A stretch of 64,000 nt of DNA from CAYJEQ01 sp964371155 (GTDB lineage Bacteria > Bacillota > Clostridia > Oscillospirales > Ruminococcaceae), in NCBI GenBank assembly GCA_964371155.1, contig CAYJLI010000005.1:1-64000 (forward strand), given 5' to 3'. Every line of letters starts with the position of its first letter. Positions within the stretch are counted from its first letter, which is position 1. Of the stretch, positions 35,928 to 44,327 are shown piece by piece. Below the pieces are notes generated by a model. It searched no databases, had not been told where the DNA came from, and saw only the letters and a program-made list of their open reading frames with translations. The position numbers and the translations under genes are program-made.

Positions 35928-37112
35928 TTACCCTATAAGCACAAGCTCATCCTGACGCACGCTGAGTAGCTCTGCGCCATGCTCTCTTATTACAACATCC
36001 TCTTCAACTAACATGCAAGGCAGGCCGCCGTCCTGTATTACAGTTGGCTCTATTGCATAGGTTTCCCTTGTTCTTATATATGTTATCGACTGTGGACGCT
36101 CGGGGGAGAGCCTTGTGCCTGTTTCGTGGCATTCGAGTCCTATTTGATGCCCTACCGAGTGGCGCACTGTGGGGTATCCACCCTGCTCGATAACAGTCCT
36201 TGCCGCTAAATCCACATCGCATCCACGCAGTGAAGTGCCTATCACTTCGATTGCTTTGGTGATAGCATTGTGTGCGGTTTCAAATGCGTGCTGTACATCC
36301 GCAGGCGCTTTTGTTTCGCCCTCTTTTAGGAAGTAGGCAGTTCTTGCAATGTCGGAAACATATCCACAGTATCTCACGCTGAAATCGCAAATGAGAATAT
36401 CGCCCGGTATCGACTTTGTTTCCCCAGGGCCTCTGTGGGCAAGTCCTGCACGCACTAAGCAAACTATCGGATAGTCGTAATCGCCACCGATGCCATTTAC
36501 TACATTATATCTTTTAAGGCCATCTATAAATAAATCGGCAATCTCGATTTCGGTCATACCGCATTTAATGCTACTGAACACATCTGCATAAATCATCTGT
36601 GTATATTTTACCGCTTCTCTTAGGCAGAGAATTTCGGTGTCCGATTTTTGGCTTCTAATTTCCATTAAAATAGGCTCGGAGGAAGTTTCGATTTCGCTGA
36701 GTTTCTCTTCGCCGACAGCAAGCTTTAAAGTCTCGTAAAGACCCTGTGTTAAGCCGTCGCAAAGATTTTCATCCACCGATATATTGAGCGCTAATTTGGA
36801 TATATTCCTTTTAGCGAGTTCTTCTTTTAACACTGGGAGAATGTCCTCAGCATAAGAAACTATATTGCTTTTAAACAGCGGTGAATCCTCAAAAAGATGC
36901 TTTTCGCTCTCATGCACTATCGCAAGATGGTCATTATTTGCATCAATTATAGCCACGCAGGTTTTCTCACTTCTGTTGCCCGTGATAAAGGGCAGATTGC
37001 CATCGGTATTATCACGTGACATAATCAGCAGTGCATCGATATTTTTATCTTTTAGTAAATTAACTACTTGTGCCGTTTTTTCCATTGGAATATCGTATTT
37101 ATTTAGTTGCAT
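35928..37112 (-). CDS. M24 family Xaa-Pro peptidase
   Basis: A 394-residue metallopeptidase with an N-terminal creatinase domain and a complete catalytic set: Asp pair in LICDFSVRYCGYVSDIART, His in RHSVGHQIGLECHE, Glu in AIEPTVIQ and Glu in VEEDVVI. The metal-binding text departs from the PepQ-type gene downstream (no DFG), so it likely has a different peptide preference. AGAGGTG precedes the ATG at 37112, which I prefer to the start at 37121. It follows the 101-residue unknown by 5 bases and leads the M20 gene. Confidence 0.88.
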   Translation of the reverse strand: MQLNKYDIPMEKTAQVVNLLKDKNIDALLIMSRDNTDGNLPFITGNRSEKTCVAIIDANNDHLAIVHESEKHLFEDSPLFKSNIVSYAEDILPVLKEELAKRNISKLALNISVDENLCDGLTQGLYETLKLAVGEEKLSEIETSSEPILMEIRSQKSDTEILCLREAVKYTQMIYADVFSSIKCGMTEIEIADLFIDGLKRYNVVNGIGGDYDYPIVCLVRAGLAHRGPGETKSIPGDILICDFSVRYCGYVSDIARTAYFLKEGETKAPADVQHAFETAHNAITKAIEVIGTSLRGCDVDLAARTVIEQGGYPTVRHSVGHQIGLECHETGTRLSPERPQSITYIRTRETYAIEPTVIQDGGLPCMLVEEDVVIREHGAELLSVRQDELVLIG

Positions 37113-37117
37113 AGCTA

Positions 37118-37423
37118 TCACCTCTTAATCATTATTTTCACAGAATATGGGCTAAAATAATTTGCTAAAACTTCCTGTATTTGCTCTTCTTTTGCCTCGG
37201 ATGCAGAGTTTACCTCAATATCGAATTCGCATTCATTTATGAGTCCACTGCGGTTGCCACCACGAAATGAAGTGATTTTAATCTCTTCGGCGTCTATCGG
37301 GCTGTTTTCACTGTTGAGCTTTTTTATAATTGCGGTCGCATTTTTTAGCCCCTCGTTTTGGGTGTAGTAGGGATTTGCCGATTTACTGCGCTCGTAATAG
37401 GCGGTAAAATTATAGCTTGTCAT
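37118..37423 (-). CDS. 101-residue protein of unknown function
   Basis: Not recognised as a whole. The C-terminal two-thirds (KITSFRGGNRSGLINECEFD, then a helix rich in Glu/Lys/Gln and SVKIMIK) resembles the dimerisation domain of M20 peptidases, where a GG-N-vIPDeCE-strand is followed by a helix and a strand. No metal ligands are present. It lies between dppF (52-base gap) and the M24 gene (5-base gap) on the same strand and is clearly within the operon. It could be a remnant of an M20 peptidase or a small partner of the M20 enzyme two genes on. Confidence 0.6.
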   Translation of the reverse strand: MTSYNFTAYYERSKSANPYYTQNEGLKNATAIIKKLNSENSPIDAEEIKITSFRGGNRSGLINECEFDIEVNSASEAKEEQIQEVLANYFSPYSVKIMIKR

Positions 37424-37475
37424 TCTCTATTCCTCTCTTTTAAGCAATATTTAAAGCTAATAAATAATGCCTAAA

Positions 37476-38420
37476 TTACACATTATGGCATGCCACAAAA
37501 TGCCCCTCGCCCATATCTTTGAGCTGTGGTTGCTCATTTCTGCAAATATCGGTGGTCATTGGGCATCTCGGTGCAAACCTACATCCCGGCTTTGGATCTA
37601 TCGGGGATGAAATTTCACCTTTTAGTATAATTCTATTTTTCTCTTTTTTAATTTTAGGCACGGGAATAGCCGATAAAAGTGCTTTTGTATATGGGTGAAT
37701 TGGGTTTTTAAACAACTCTCTCGACGAGCAGTTTTCCACCAAATTCCCAAGATACATAACGCAGATTTCATCGGAAATATGTTTAACAACGCTTAAGTCG
37801 TGGGTGATAAATACAAATGTGAGATTTCTCTGCGCTTGTAAATCCTGCATGAGGTTTAGTATCTGCGCCTGAATGGAAACATCGAGCGCACTAACAGGCT
37901 CATCGCAAACGATGAATTTCGGATTTAGCGCAAGCGCACGAGCTATGCCTACACGCTGACGACGACCACCGTCGAGCTCATGTGGATAGACATGTTCAAG
38001 CCTTCTTGCAAGACCAACAGTCTCCATTATTTCGGAAACTTTTTGATTGTATTCATCCTTGCTATTGCAAATGTTAAAAGTTTTTAGTGGCTCCACTATA
38101 ATCTGGCTTATGGATTTTCTCGGATTGAGCGAAGAAAAGGGATCTTGGAATATCATCTGCATATTGCGTCTTAAATCTTTTAGCTCGGCATTTTTAAGGT
38201 TGGTTACATCCCTGCCCTCAAAATAAATGCTCCCTGCTGTGGGCTCAAGTAGATGGAGTATTACTTTTCCGAGTGTGGATTTACCACAACCCGACTCACC
38301 TACTACGCCAAGGGTTTTTCCTGCTTCAAGTTTAAAGCTAACACCATCAACGGCATGAAGTGTGCCCTTTGGTGTGTAAAAATGTTTTTTAAGGTCTTTA
38401 ATTTCTAATAAGGTACTCAC
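37476..38420 (-). CDS. Peptide ABC transporter ATPase, DppF/OppF type
   Basis: A 314-residue ATPase. Walker A GESGCGKST, Walker B FIVCDEPVSALDVSIQAQI and the oligopeptide-transporter C-terminal extension with Cys residues (CRFAPRCPMTTDICRNEQP, possible Fe-S) are clear. The ABC signature reads LDGGRRQR in place of LSGGQRQR, a variant seen in some DppF proteins. It overlaps dppD by 4 bases. Together with DppD it drives peptide uptake through DppB-DppC. Confidence 0.93.
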   Translation of the reverse strand: MSTLLEIKDLKKHFYTPKGTLHAVDGVSFKLEAGKTLGVVGESGCGKSTLGKVILHLLEPTAGSIYFEGRDVTNLKNAELKDLRRNMQMIFQDPFSSLNPRKSISQIIVEPLKTFNICNSKDEYNQKVSEIMETVGLARRLEHVYPHELDGGRRQRVGIARALALNPKFIVCDEPVSALDVSIQAQILNLMQDLQAQRNLTFVFITHDLSVVKHISDEICVMYLGNLVENCSSRELFKNPIHPYTKALLSAIPVPKIKKEKNRIILKGEISSPIDPKPGCRFAPRCPMTTDICRNEQPQLKDMGEGHFVACHNV

Positions 38421-39415
38421 TCTTTACCTCCGCTAAGCTCTTCTTCAAACAAAAAGCATTTTATTTTATGTGTTTCGCTTGCATTAATAAGCGCTGGAAT
38501 TTCATTGTGACATTTCTCGATTGCATGTGGACATCTCGGTGCGAAATTACATCCCTCTGGCAGTGCTGTTGGGTCGGGCATAAGTCCTTCGATAGGAGTT
38601 AGTCTGCTCACCTCTTCTTCGAGGTTTGGTATTGAACCAAAAAGGCCTACTGTATATGGGTGTTTTGTTCTTTCGTATATGTCCTCAAGTGTTCCACTCT
38701 CCACTATTTCACCAGCATACATAATTGCCACTTTATCGCACACCTCAGCCACAACGCCAAGGTCATGAGTTATCAGTATCATCGCTGTATTAAGCTCGCT
38801 TTTAAGATTGCTCATCAAATCGAGCACCTGCGCCTGTATGGTAACATCGAGTGCAGTTGTAGGCTCATCCGCTATGATAAGTGATGGGGTACAAGCAAGT
38901 GCAATCGCAATAACCACCCTCTGCTTCATACCGCCCGAGAACTGATGTGGGTATTCGCTGTAACGCTCCCCAGGTATACCAACCAATTGGAGAAGCTCCA
39001 CCGCTTTTGCGCTCGCATCCATTTTGCTAAGCTGCTCATGAAGTCTTATAACTTCGGCAATTTGATCTCCCACTGTTACAACAGGGTTTAGGGAGGTCAT
39101 AGGGTCTTGGAAAATCATGCTGATTTTATTACCCCTAATTGCACGGATATCTTTTTTACCCAGCTTTAAAACATCTTCTCCCTCGAAGAATATTTCGCCG
39201 TTTATTATTTTCCCCGGTGGGTCTGGCACAAGATTTAATATGCCGAGTGCTGTGGTGGTTTTTCCTGCACCTGTTTCGCCAACAAGCCCGAGTGTTTCCC
39301 CTTTAGCTACCTCAAGGCTTATATTATTAACTGCTTTCACAGTTCCATCATCCGTAACATAATGGATGATTAAGTCTTTAATTTCAAGTATCTTTTCGCT
39401 CACAGTTAGCTCCAT
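38417..39415 (-). CDS. Peptide ABC transporter ATPase, DppD/OppD type
   Basis: A 332-residue ATPase: Walker A GETGAGKTT, signature FSGGMKQR, Walker B LIIADEPTTALDVTIQAQV, and the Cys-containing C-terminal extension (CNFAPRCPHAIEKCHNE). The annotated ATG has a weak site; a GTG at 39403, with GGAG six bases before it, is an equally good start and would remove four residues. It overlaps dppF by 4 bases. Confidence 0.93.
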   Translation of the reverse strand: MELTVSEKILEIKDLIIHYVTDDGTVKAVNNISLEVAKGETLGLVGETGAGKTTTALGILNLVPDPPGKIINGEIFFEGEDVLKLGKKDIRAIRGNKISMIFQDPMTSLNPVVTVGDQIAEVIRLHEQLSKMDASAKAVELLQLVGIPGERYSEYPHQFSGGMKQRVVIAIALACTPSLIIADEPTTALDVTIQAQVLDLMSNLKSELNTAMILITHDLGVVAEVCDKVAIMYAGEIVESGTLEDIYERTKHPYTVGLFGSIPNLEEEVSRLTPIEGLMPDPTALPEGCNFAPRCPHAIEKCHNEIPALINASETHKIKCFLFEEELSGGKE

Positions 39416-39511
39416 TCTACCGCTTTGTATTACTGATATATTTTAGATAAAATCTCCGTATAGCGGCTACTTAGAGATTATTATTTAGTATTAATGTTTA
39501 TAAATTATCGC

Positions 39512-40387
39512 TTAGTCTTTAAGCCTTGGGTCGAGTGCATCCCTTAGTCCGTCGCCAAATATATTGAGTGCGTAAATTGTAAGCATTATGGCAAGACCTG
39601 GGAAGGTAGCCATGTACCAATCACTGCGCAGATACTGTCTCGCTGAGGAGAGCATTGCGCCCCATTCCGGCTCTGGAGGTGTGATACCAAGACCTAAGAA
39701 GCTAAGCGCCGACGCCGATAGAATAGCCCCCGCCACACCGAGTGTAGCCTGTACTATAATAGGTGCCATTGCATTTGGCAGAATGTGCTCTATGATAATT
39801 CTTCTATCGCTTACACCAATACTCTTTGCCGCTTCTATGTATTCCTGCTCTTTAACGGTGAGCACTGAAGCCCTTACAATTCTCGCATAGGAGGGAATAG
39901 AGCCAAATCCTATTGCAATCATCATATTATTAAGACCTGGGCCGAGTGCAGAAGCAAGTGCTATTGCCAAAAGCATCCCTGGGATTGCAAGCATTATATC
40001 CATGAAACGCATGATGATATTATCAGTTCTTTTTCCATAGAACGCCGCAATAGCTCCCAGTGTACCGCCTATGAGAGCCGCTACACCAACAGCGATAAAT
40101 CCAACAGTCAGCGATACTCTACTTCCATATATAACACGGCTGAGTATGTCACGCCCTGAGCTGTCCGTACCAAATGGATGCTCCCAGCTTGGCGGATTGC
40201 GCACTATTTGAAGATTTTGCTCGTCATAGGGATATGGTGCAATAAAATCTGCAAAAATTGCAATGAAAACCAATGCAACAATTACATAAAACCCGAACAT
40301 AGCCATTTTATTTTTATTTAGTCTGCGCCATACATCCAGCCACAGACTGCGTCTTTTATATGTGTTTTGTTGATTATTCTTCGCCAT
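39512..40387 (-). CDS. Peptide ABC transporter permease, DppC/OppC type
   Basis: A 291-residue permease with a cytoplasmic N-terminal region (RRLNKNKMAMFGFYVIVALV) and the family motifs HPFGTDSSGRDILSRVIYG and EYIEAAKSIGVSDRRIIIEH (ATPase-coupling loop), then SALSFLGLGITPPEPEWGAM. It starts directly after the dppB stop. It forms the channel with DppB. Confidence 0.95.
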   Translation of the reverse strand: MAKNNQQNTYKRRSLWLDVWRRLNKNKMAMFGFYVIVALVFIAIFADFIAPYPYDEQNLQIVRNPPSWEHPFGTDSSGRDILSRVIYGSRVSLTVGFIAVGVAALIGGTLGAIAAFYGKRTDNIIMRFMDIMLAIPGMLLAIALASALGPGLNNMMIAIGFGSIPSYARIVRASVLTVKEQEYIEAAKSIGVSDRRIIIEHILPNAMAPIIVQATLGVAGAILSASALSFLGLGITPPEPEWGAMLSSARQYLRSDWYMATFPGLAIMLTIYALNIFGDGLRDALDPRLKD

Positions 40388-41356
40388 TTATTTACCCTCC
40401 GCTACTGCAACTTTTTTCACTCTATCATTTTTGTACTGGGATTTAATTCGTGGATCGATATAGCTGTACAAAATATCTATGAGTAGGTTTACACAGCAGA
40501 AAAGAAGTGCTAAGAATAATACTCCGCCCTGTACTACTGGGAAATCCCTATTTTTAATTGAGTCGATCATGAATTTGCCAAGCCCTGGGATTGCGAAAAC
40601 TGATTCAACAAGCACCGAGCCGCCGAGCATTGCGCCAAACTGCATACCTACTACTGTGATTATCGGCATGAGCGCATTTTTAAGTGCGTGATGCAGTATT
40701 ATAACTCTTTCGGATTGTCCTTTGGCACGAGCTGTTCTTATATAGTCCTGCCTTACAACTTCAAGCATGCTTGAGCGTGTCATACGCATTATTGATGCCG
40801 CCGCACTTGTGCCCGTTGTAAATGCAGGGAGCACCCAATATTCCCAACCATAGGAGCCTGAAGCGGGGAACCATCCAAGCCATACCGAAAATACAATGAT
40901 GCTCATTAGTCCCTGCCAGAAGTTTGGCATCGACACCCCAGCAAGTGCAACACCTGTGGAGATTTTATCAAACATCGAGTACTGCCTTGTGGCGGATATA
41001 ACTCCGAGCAGTATACCCATTGTAACCGATATACTCGCACTGAGCACCGCAAGTGTGAAAGTGGTGGGGAAGCGCTCAAGAATAACTTCTGTTACTGAGG
41101 CTTTTGATTGGAAAGAAATTCCGAAGTCAAATCTTGTTACAACGCCTATAACATAATTAAAAAATCTCACGAAAAATGGGTCATTAAGCCCAAGCTCTTC
41201 TTCCATCGTGGCAACAGCCTCTGCGGTTGCGGATTCTCCGAGCATTATTTCCGCAGGGTTTCCTGGGGTGATTTCAATGATGCAAAACACTATGAACAAT
41301 ACCCCAAGCAATACGGGGATCATCATAAGGAGTCTTTTAAAAATATACTTGTGCAT
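40388..41356 (-). CDS. Peptide ABC transporter permease, DppB/OppB type
   Basis: A 322-residue permease: N-terminal MHKYIFKRLLMMIPVLLGVL, PGNPAEIMLGESA, the coupling loop DYIRTARAKGQSERVIILHH and the C-terminal ESVFAIPGLGKFMIDSIKNR are all typical of the family. It is the first gene of the peptide-uptake operon and has a likely promoter at 41410-41438. AAAGGCG lies before the ATG. Confidence 0.95.
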   Translation of the reverse strand: MHKYIFKRLLMMIPVLLGVLFIVFCIIEITPGNPAEIMLGESATAEAVATMEEELGLNDPFFVRFFNYVIGVVTRFDFGISFQSKASVTEVILERFPTTFTLAVLSASISVTMGILLGVISATRQYSMFDKISTGVALAGVSMPNFWQGLMSIIVFSVWLGWFPASGSYGWEYWVLPAFTTGTSAAASIMRMTRSSMLEVVRQDYIRTARAKGQSERVIILHHALKNALMPIITVVGMQFGAMLGGSVLVESVFAIPGLGKFMIDSIKNRDFPVVQGGVLFLALLFCCVNLLIDILYSYIDPRIKSQYKNDRVKKVAVAEGK

Positions 41357-41409
41357 TTAGTTTCGCCTTTCTCTTAAATAGTTGTAAATTTGGCATACTT
41401 ATAGACAGT

Positions 41410-41438
41410 ATTTTACTACTTAATGAATTAAAAATCAA
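41410..41438 (-). promoter_or_regulatory. Sigma-A promoter candidate of the dpp operon
   Basis: Minus strand: TTGATT (41438-41433), 17-bp spacer, TAAAAT (41415-41410), about 50 bp before the dppB start. The remaining part of the 365-bp divergent region is very AT-rich with no clear operator. Confidence 0.6.
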
Positions 41439-41625
41439 TTAAAATGTGTAATATTTACAATTTAATGGGAAAATGCATAATTTATGACTAAAAATGTGTG
41501 TAAAATATTAATTTTTGAACTATCTTTGTGAATAATATAACAATGTTTATACATTTTTTTATTATAGTTTAATAAAATTGGATGTCTTTCCTAATTTTAA
41601 ATTTCATGATACGCTTAAAATGTTC

Positions 41626-41654
41626 TTTACAAAGTGCGCAATGAAAGCTATAAT
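41626..41654 (+). promoter_or_regulatory. Sigma-A promoter of the PatB-like gene
   Basis: TTTACA (41626-41631), 17-bp spacer, TATAAT (41649-41654), about 70 bp before the ATG. Confidence 0.75.
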
Positions 41655-41722
41655 TAACATATATTAGGCGAAATCGCAAATAATTTTGCCTAAATTTTAT
41701 AAGTCGAAAGGAAAAAAACTTT

Positions 41723-42907
41723 ATGAGCCATTTTTCCCATGAAAATGTAAATTTTGATGTCTTAAAAAAGAAAGCTTTTAATTACAGATGGGCGGAGATA
41801 CCGGAGGGTGTTATTCCTCTTACCGCCGCTGATTCAGACTTCCCTGCAGCTCCGGAAATCATAGAGGATATTATCAATTATGTTAAGGATGGTTACCTTT
41901 CTTATACGCCTAAGCTCGGCTTGCAAGAGTTTAGAGAAAGCATTGCAGAAAGCATTAACCGCAGAAAAGATGAACATATTAACCCTGAATTTGTGCTTCC
42001 GATAGACAGCGCCGCAAGAGGAATGTATATTATTGCACAGGCTATGCTTGCTGAAGGCGACGAAATGATTATCTTCGACCCCGTTGATTATCTCTTTAAG
42101 CAGTCGGCACTATCCGCTAAGGCTACCCCCGTATACTTCCCATCGGTGCTCGACGAAGAGGGCTATATTGACTTATCAGGACTTGAAGCGCTCATCACTC
42201 CAAAAACAAAGATGATAGGTCTTTGCAATCCTCACAACCCACTCGGCACACTCTACCGCAAAGAGGATTTACTACATATATTAAATCTTGCCGAAAAATA
42301 TAACCTCTATATAATGAACGACGAAATATGGTCGGATATTGTATACCCAGAGCGTGATTTCATCTCGATACTTTCGGTAAATCCCGAGCTTAATAAGAGA
42401 GTGCTCTCGGTGTACGGATTTTCAAAATGCTACGGTGTGGCTGGGCTTAGAATTGGCTGTATTTACGCACACGACGCAGAAATTTTTGATAAACTCGTAG
42501 CCGCTTCCGATGTAATGACAACCGCAGGCGGTATCGCCTCCATTTCACAAATAGCGGGCATATCCTGCCTAAATAAAGCCGATTACATGGTTAAAAACTA
42601 TGTGGAGCATCTCACAAAAAACCGTGATATGGTTTGCGAGAGAATAAATGCAATGCCGATGCTTTCTTGCAGAAGACCTGAGGCTACATTTGTGGTGTTT
42701 ATAGATGTGAGAGAAACAGGGCTTTCCTCCACCGAGTTTACCGACTTCATGATGGAAAAGGCAAAACTTGCGCTTGTACCAGGCAGTGAGCAGTTCTTTG
42801 GCAAGGGCGCCGAAGGCTTTGTAAGGCTTTGCTTTGCTACGAGCAGGGAAATTTTATCCGAGGGACTCGATAGACTTGAAAAAGGCATTATGATGCTTAA
42901 GAAATAA
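41723..42907 (+). CDS. PatB/MalY-type aminotransferase (cystathionine beta-lyase)
   Basis: A 394-residue fold-type I PLP enzyme. The PLP lysine is in VYGFSKCYGVAGLRIG and the Asp/Tyr pocket in MNDEIWSDIVYP; NPHNPLGT and the C-terminal FVRLCFATS Arg are also typical. The PVIPLTAADSDFPAAPEI-like entry (GVIPLTAADSDFP) is the PatB/MalY signature. Members split C-S bonds of cystathionine or cysteine conjugates or act as aminotransferases. It is monocistronic with its own promoter and the hairpin at 42914. A role in sulfur amino-acid use would fit with the CyuA-like gene. Confidence 0.87.
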   Translation: MSHFSHENVNFDVLKKKAFNYRWAEIPEGVIPLTAADSDFPAAPEIIEDIINYVKDGYLSYTPKLGLQEFRESIAESINRRKDEHINPEFVLPIDSAARGMYIIAQAMLAEGDEMIIFDPVDYLFKQSALSAKATPVYFPSVLDEEGYIDLSGLEALITPKTKMIGLCNPHNPLGTLYRKEDLLHILNLAEKYNLYIMNDEIWSDIVYPERDFISILSVNPELNKRVLSVYGFSKCYGVAGLRIGCIYAHDAEIFDKLVAASDVMTTAGGIASISQIAGISCLNKADYMVKNYVEHLTKNRDMVCERINAMPMLSCRRPEATFVVFIDVRETGLSSTEFTDFMMEKAKLALVPGSEQFFGKGAEGFVRLCFATSREILSEGLDRLEKGIMMLKK

Positions 42908-42913
42908 TAATTT

Positions 42914-42942
42914 TATATCCCCCCGCCTTTGGCGGGGGGATA
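42914..42942 (+). terminator. Terminator after the PatB-like gene
   Basis: ATATCCCCCCGCC-TTT-GGCGGGGGGATAT, a perfect 13-bp stem with a 3-base loop. The same kind of CCCCCCGC/GCGGGGGG hairpin follows the next gene at 44270. Confidence 0.85.
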
Positions 42943-42997
42943 TATAACTTAAATGCTAATACTTAAAGACCATGGACTTAGGATTGGGGGATCATTT

Positions 42998-44245
42998 ATG
43001 TTAGAATATTTTGTGTTATTGTTAACGGTATTGGTAGGTGTATCCTTTTTAAATGAAAAGCTATTTAAATTGCCGAATGAAATATTACTGTTAATTGCTT
43101 CAATTTTGATAGCGCTTATTTACAGTGGGATATCCGCTTTCTCAGATGCTCTGCCACCTAATCCTTTGCCGACTCATTTTCTCGATGATTTTTTAGTAAA
43201 GGGTGTACTCTGCTTTATTTTATTTGCAGGCTCTTGCACCTTTAGCTTTAAAAAGGTAAAAAAATCTGTGAAGACAATTTTCACAATGTCGATAGTGACA
43301 ACTCTTTTAGCGGCAATTTTTTATGGAACATTAAGCTATTTAGTTTTTAGTTTAATTCCACTTGTAGAGATCGATTTCTTACATCATTTATTAATAGGTT
43401 GTATAATTTCACCAACCGACCCAATAGCAGCTATGAGTATTTTACGAAAAATAGGAATATCCGAAGAAATCGAAACAGTAATTGAGGGTGAATCTTTATT
43501 TAATGATGGTGTTGGGATTTCTTTGTTTATCATTGTTGGTTCGGCGATAAAAAGTGGCTCAAACCAAATAAATATAGGTGAGTTTTTTTCGACTCTAACC
43601 TATGAAATATGTTTTGCAGTGGCGATTGCGTTGGCAATTTCTTTTGCACTATTTAAGCTCTTTAGCAAAACAAATGATTGTAATTTACAAATATTCACGA
43701 GCATTTTAGCTGTTTCTACTTGTTATGTTATATGCGAAGCAATCGGCTGTTCAAGCGCCATTGCAAGTGTTATTTGTGGAATGTATTTTGCAAGCAAAAC
43801 CACAATGGAAGAGGATCAAGCACACCTATCAAACTATTTTGTCTTTTGGAATATAGCGGACAACCTTTTAAATGGGCTTTTATACATAATATTAGGACTT
43901 ACATTTATAAATCTGTTTGTTTATATAAATCATAATATTTTAGCAATTGTATTTACTGTTATAATAAGTATTTTGGCAAGGTATTTGAGTGTGTTTATAT
44001 CCACACCTTTATTAAGACCGTTGCCCGAAAAACTACCCCCTATAAAATTCACTAATTTAATGACATATTCCGGTATAAAAGGGGCACTTAGCTTAGCACT
44101 TGTATTAAGTGCAATCGAGTATTTTACTACAGATGGCTTTAATACAGCGGTTATATCAGTCGCTGGTGTTGTGCTATTTACAACTCTTATACAGGGACTA
44201 TCAATAGGCAAATTTTACAAACGCTTTTATATGGCATCCACTTAA
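42998..44245 (+). CDS. CPA1/NhaP-type Na+(K+)/H+ antiporter
   Basis: A 415-residue membrane protein with about 12 TM helices. The cation-binding signature is visible as IISPTDPIAAMSIL (TDP) and GESLFNDGVGISLF (the ND motif of CPA1), plus KGALSLALVLS near the end. It exchanges Na+ or K+ for protons and helps pH and salt balance. I start at 42998, where GGGGG is upstream; the ATG at 42953 would add a polar extension in front of the first TM. There is no C-terminal cytoplasmic regulatory domain. Confidence 0.88.
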   Translation: MLEYFVLLLTVLVGVSFLNEKLFKLPNEILLLIASILIALIYSGISAFSDALPPNPLPTHFLDDFLVKGVLCFILFAGSCTFSFKKVKKSVKTIFTMSIVTTLLAAIFYGTLSYLVFSLIPLVEIDFLHHLLIGCIISPTDPIAAMSILRKIGISEEIETVIEGESLFNDGVGISLFIIVGSAIKSGSNQINIGEFFSTLTYEICFAVAIALAISFALFKLFSKTNDCNLQIFTSILAVSTCYVICEAIGCSSAIASVICGMYFASKTTMEEDQAHLSNYFVFWNIADNLLNGLLYIILGLTFINLFVYINHNILAIVFTVIISILARYLSVFISTPLLRPLPEKLPPIKFTNLMTYSGIKGALSLALVLSAIEYFTTDGFNTAVISVAGVVLFTTLIQGLSIGKFYKRFYMAST

Positions 44246-44269
44246 ATTAATTTATAATAAAACAAATAA

Positions 44270-44306
44270 TGATATATCCCCCCGCCATAAGCGGGGGGAT
44301 ATATCA
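44270..44306. terminator. Bidirectional terminator between antiporter and trpS
   Basis: TGATATATCCCCCCGC (44270-44285) pairs perfectly with GCGGGGGGATATATCA (44291-44306). It separates two convergent genes. Confidence 0.85.
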
Positions 44307-44327
44307 TTAAAGTGTATTGGGATTATT

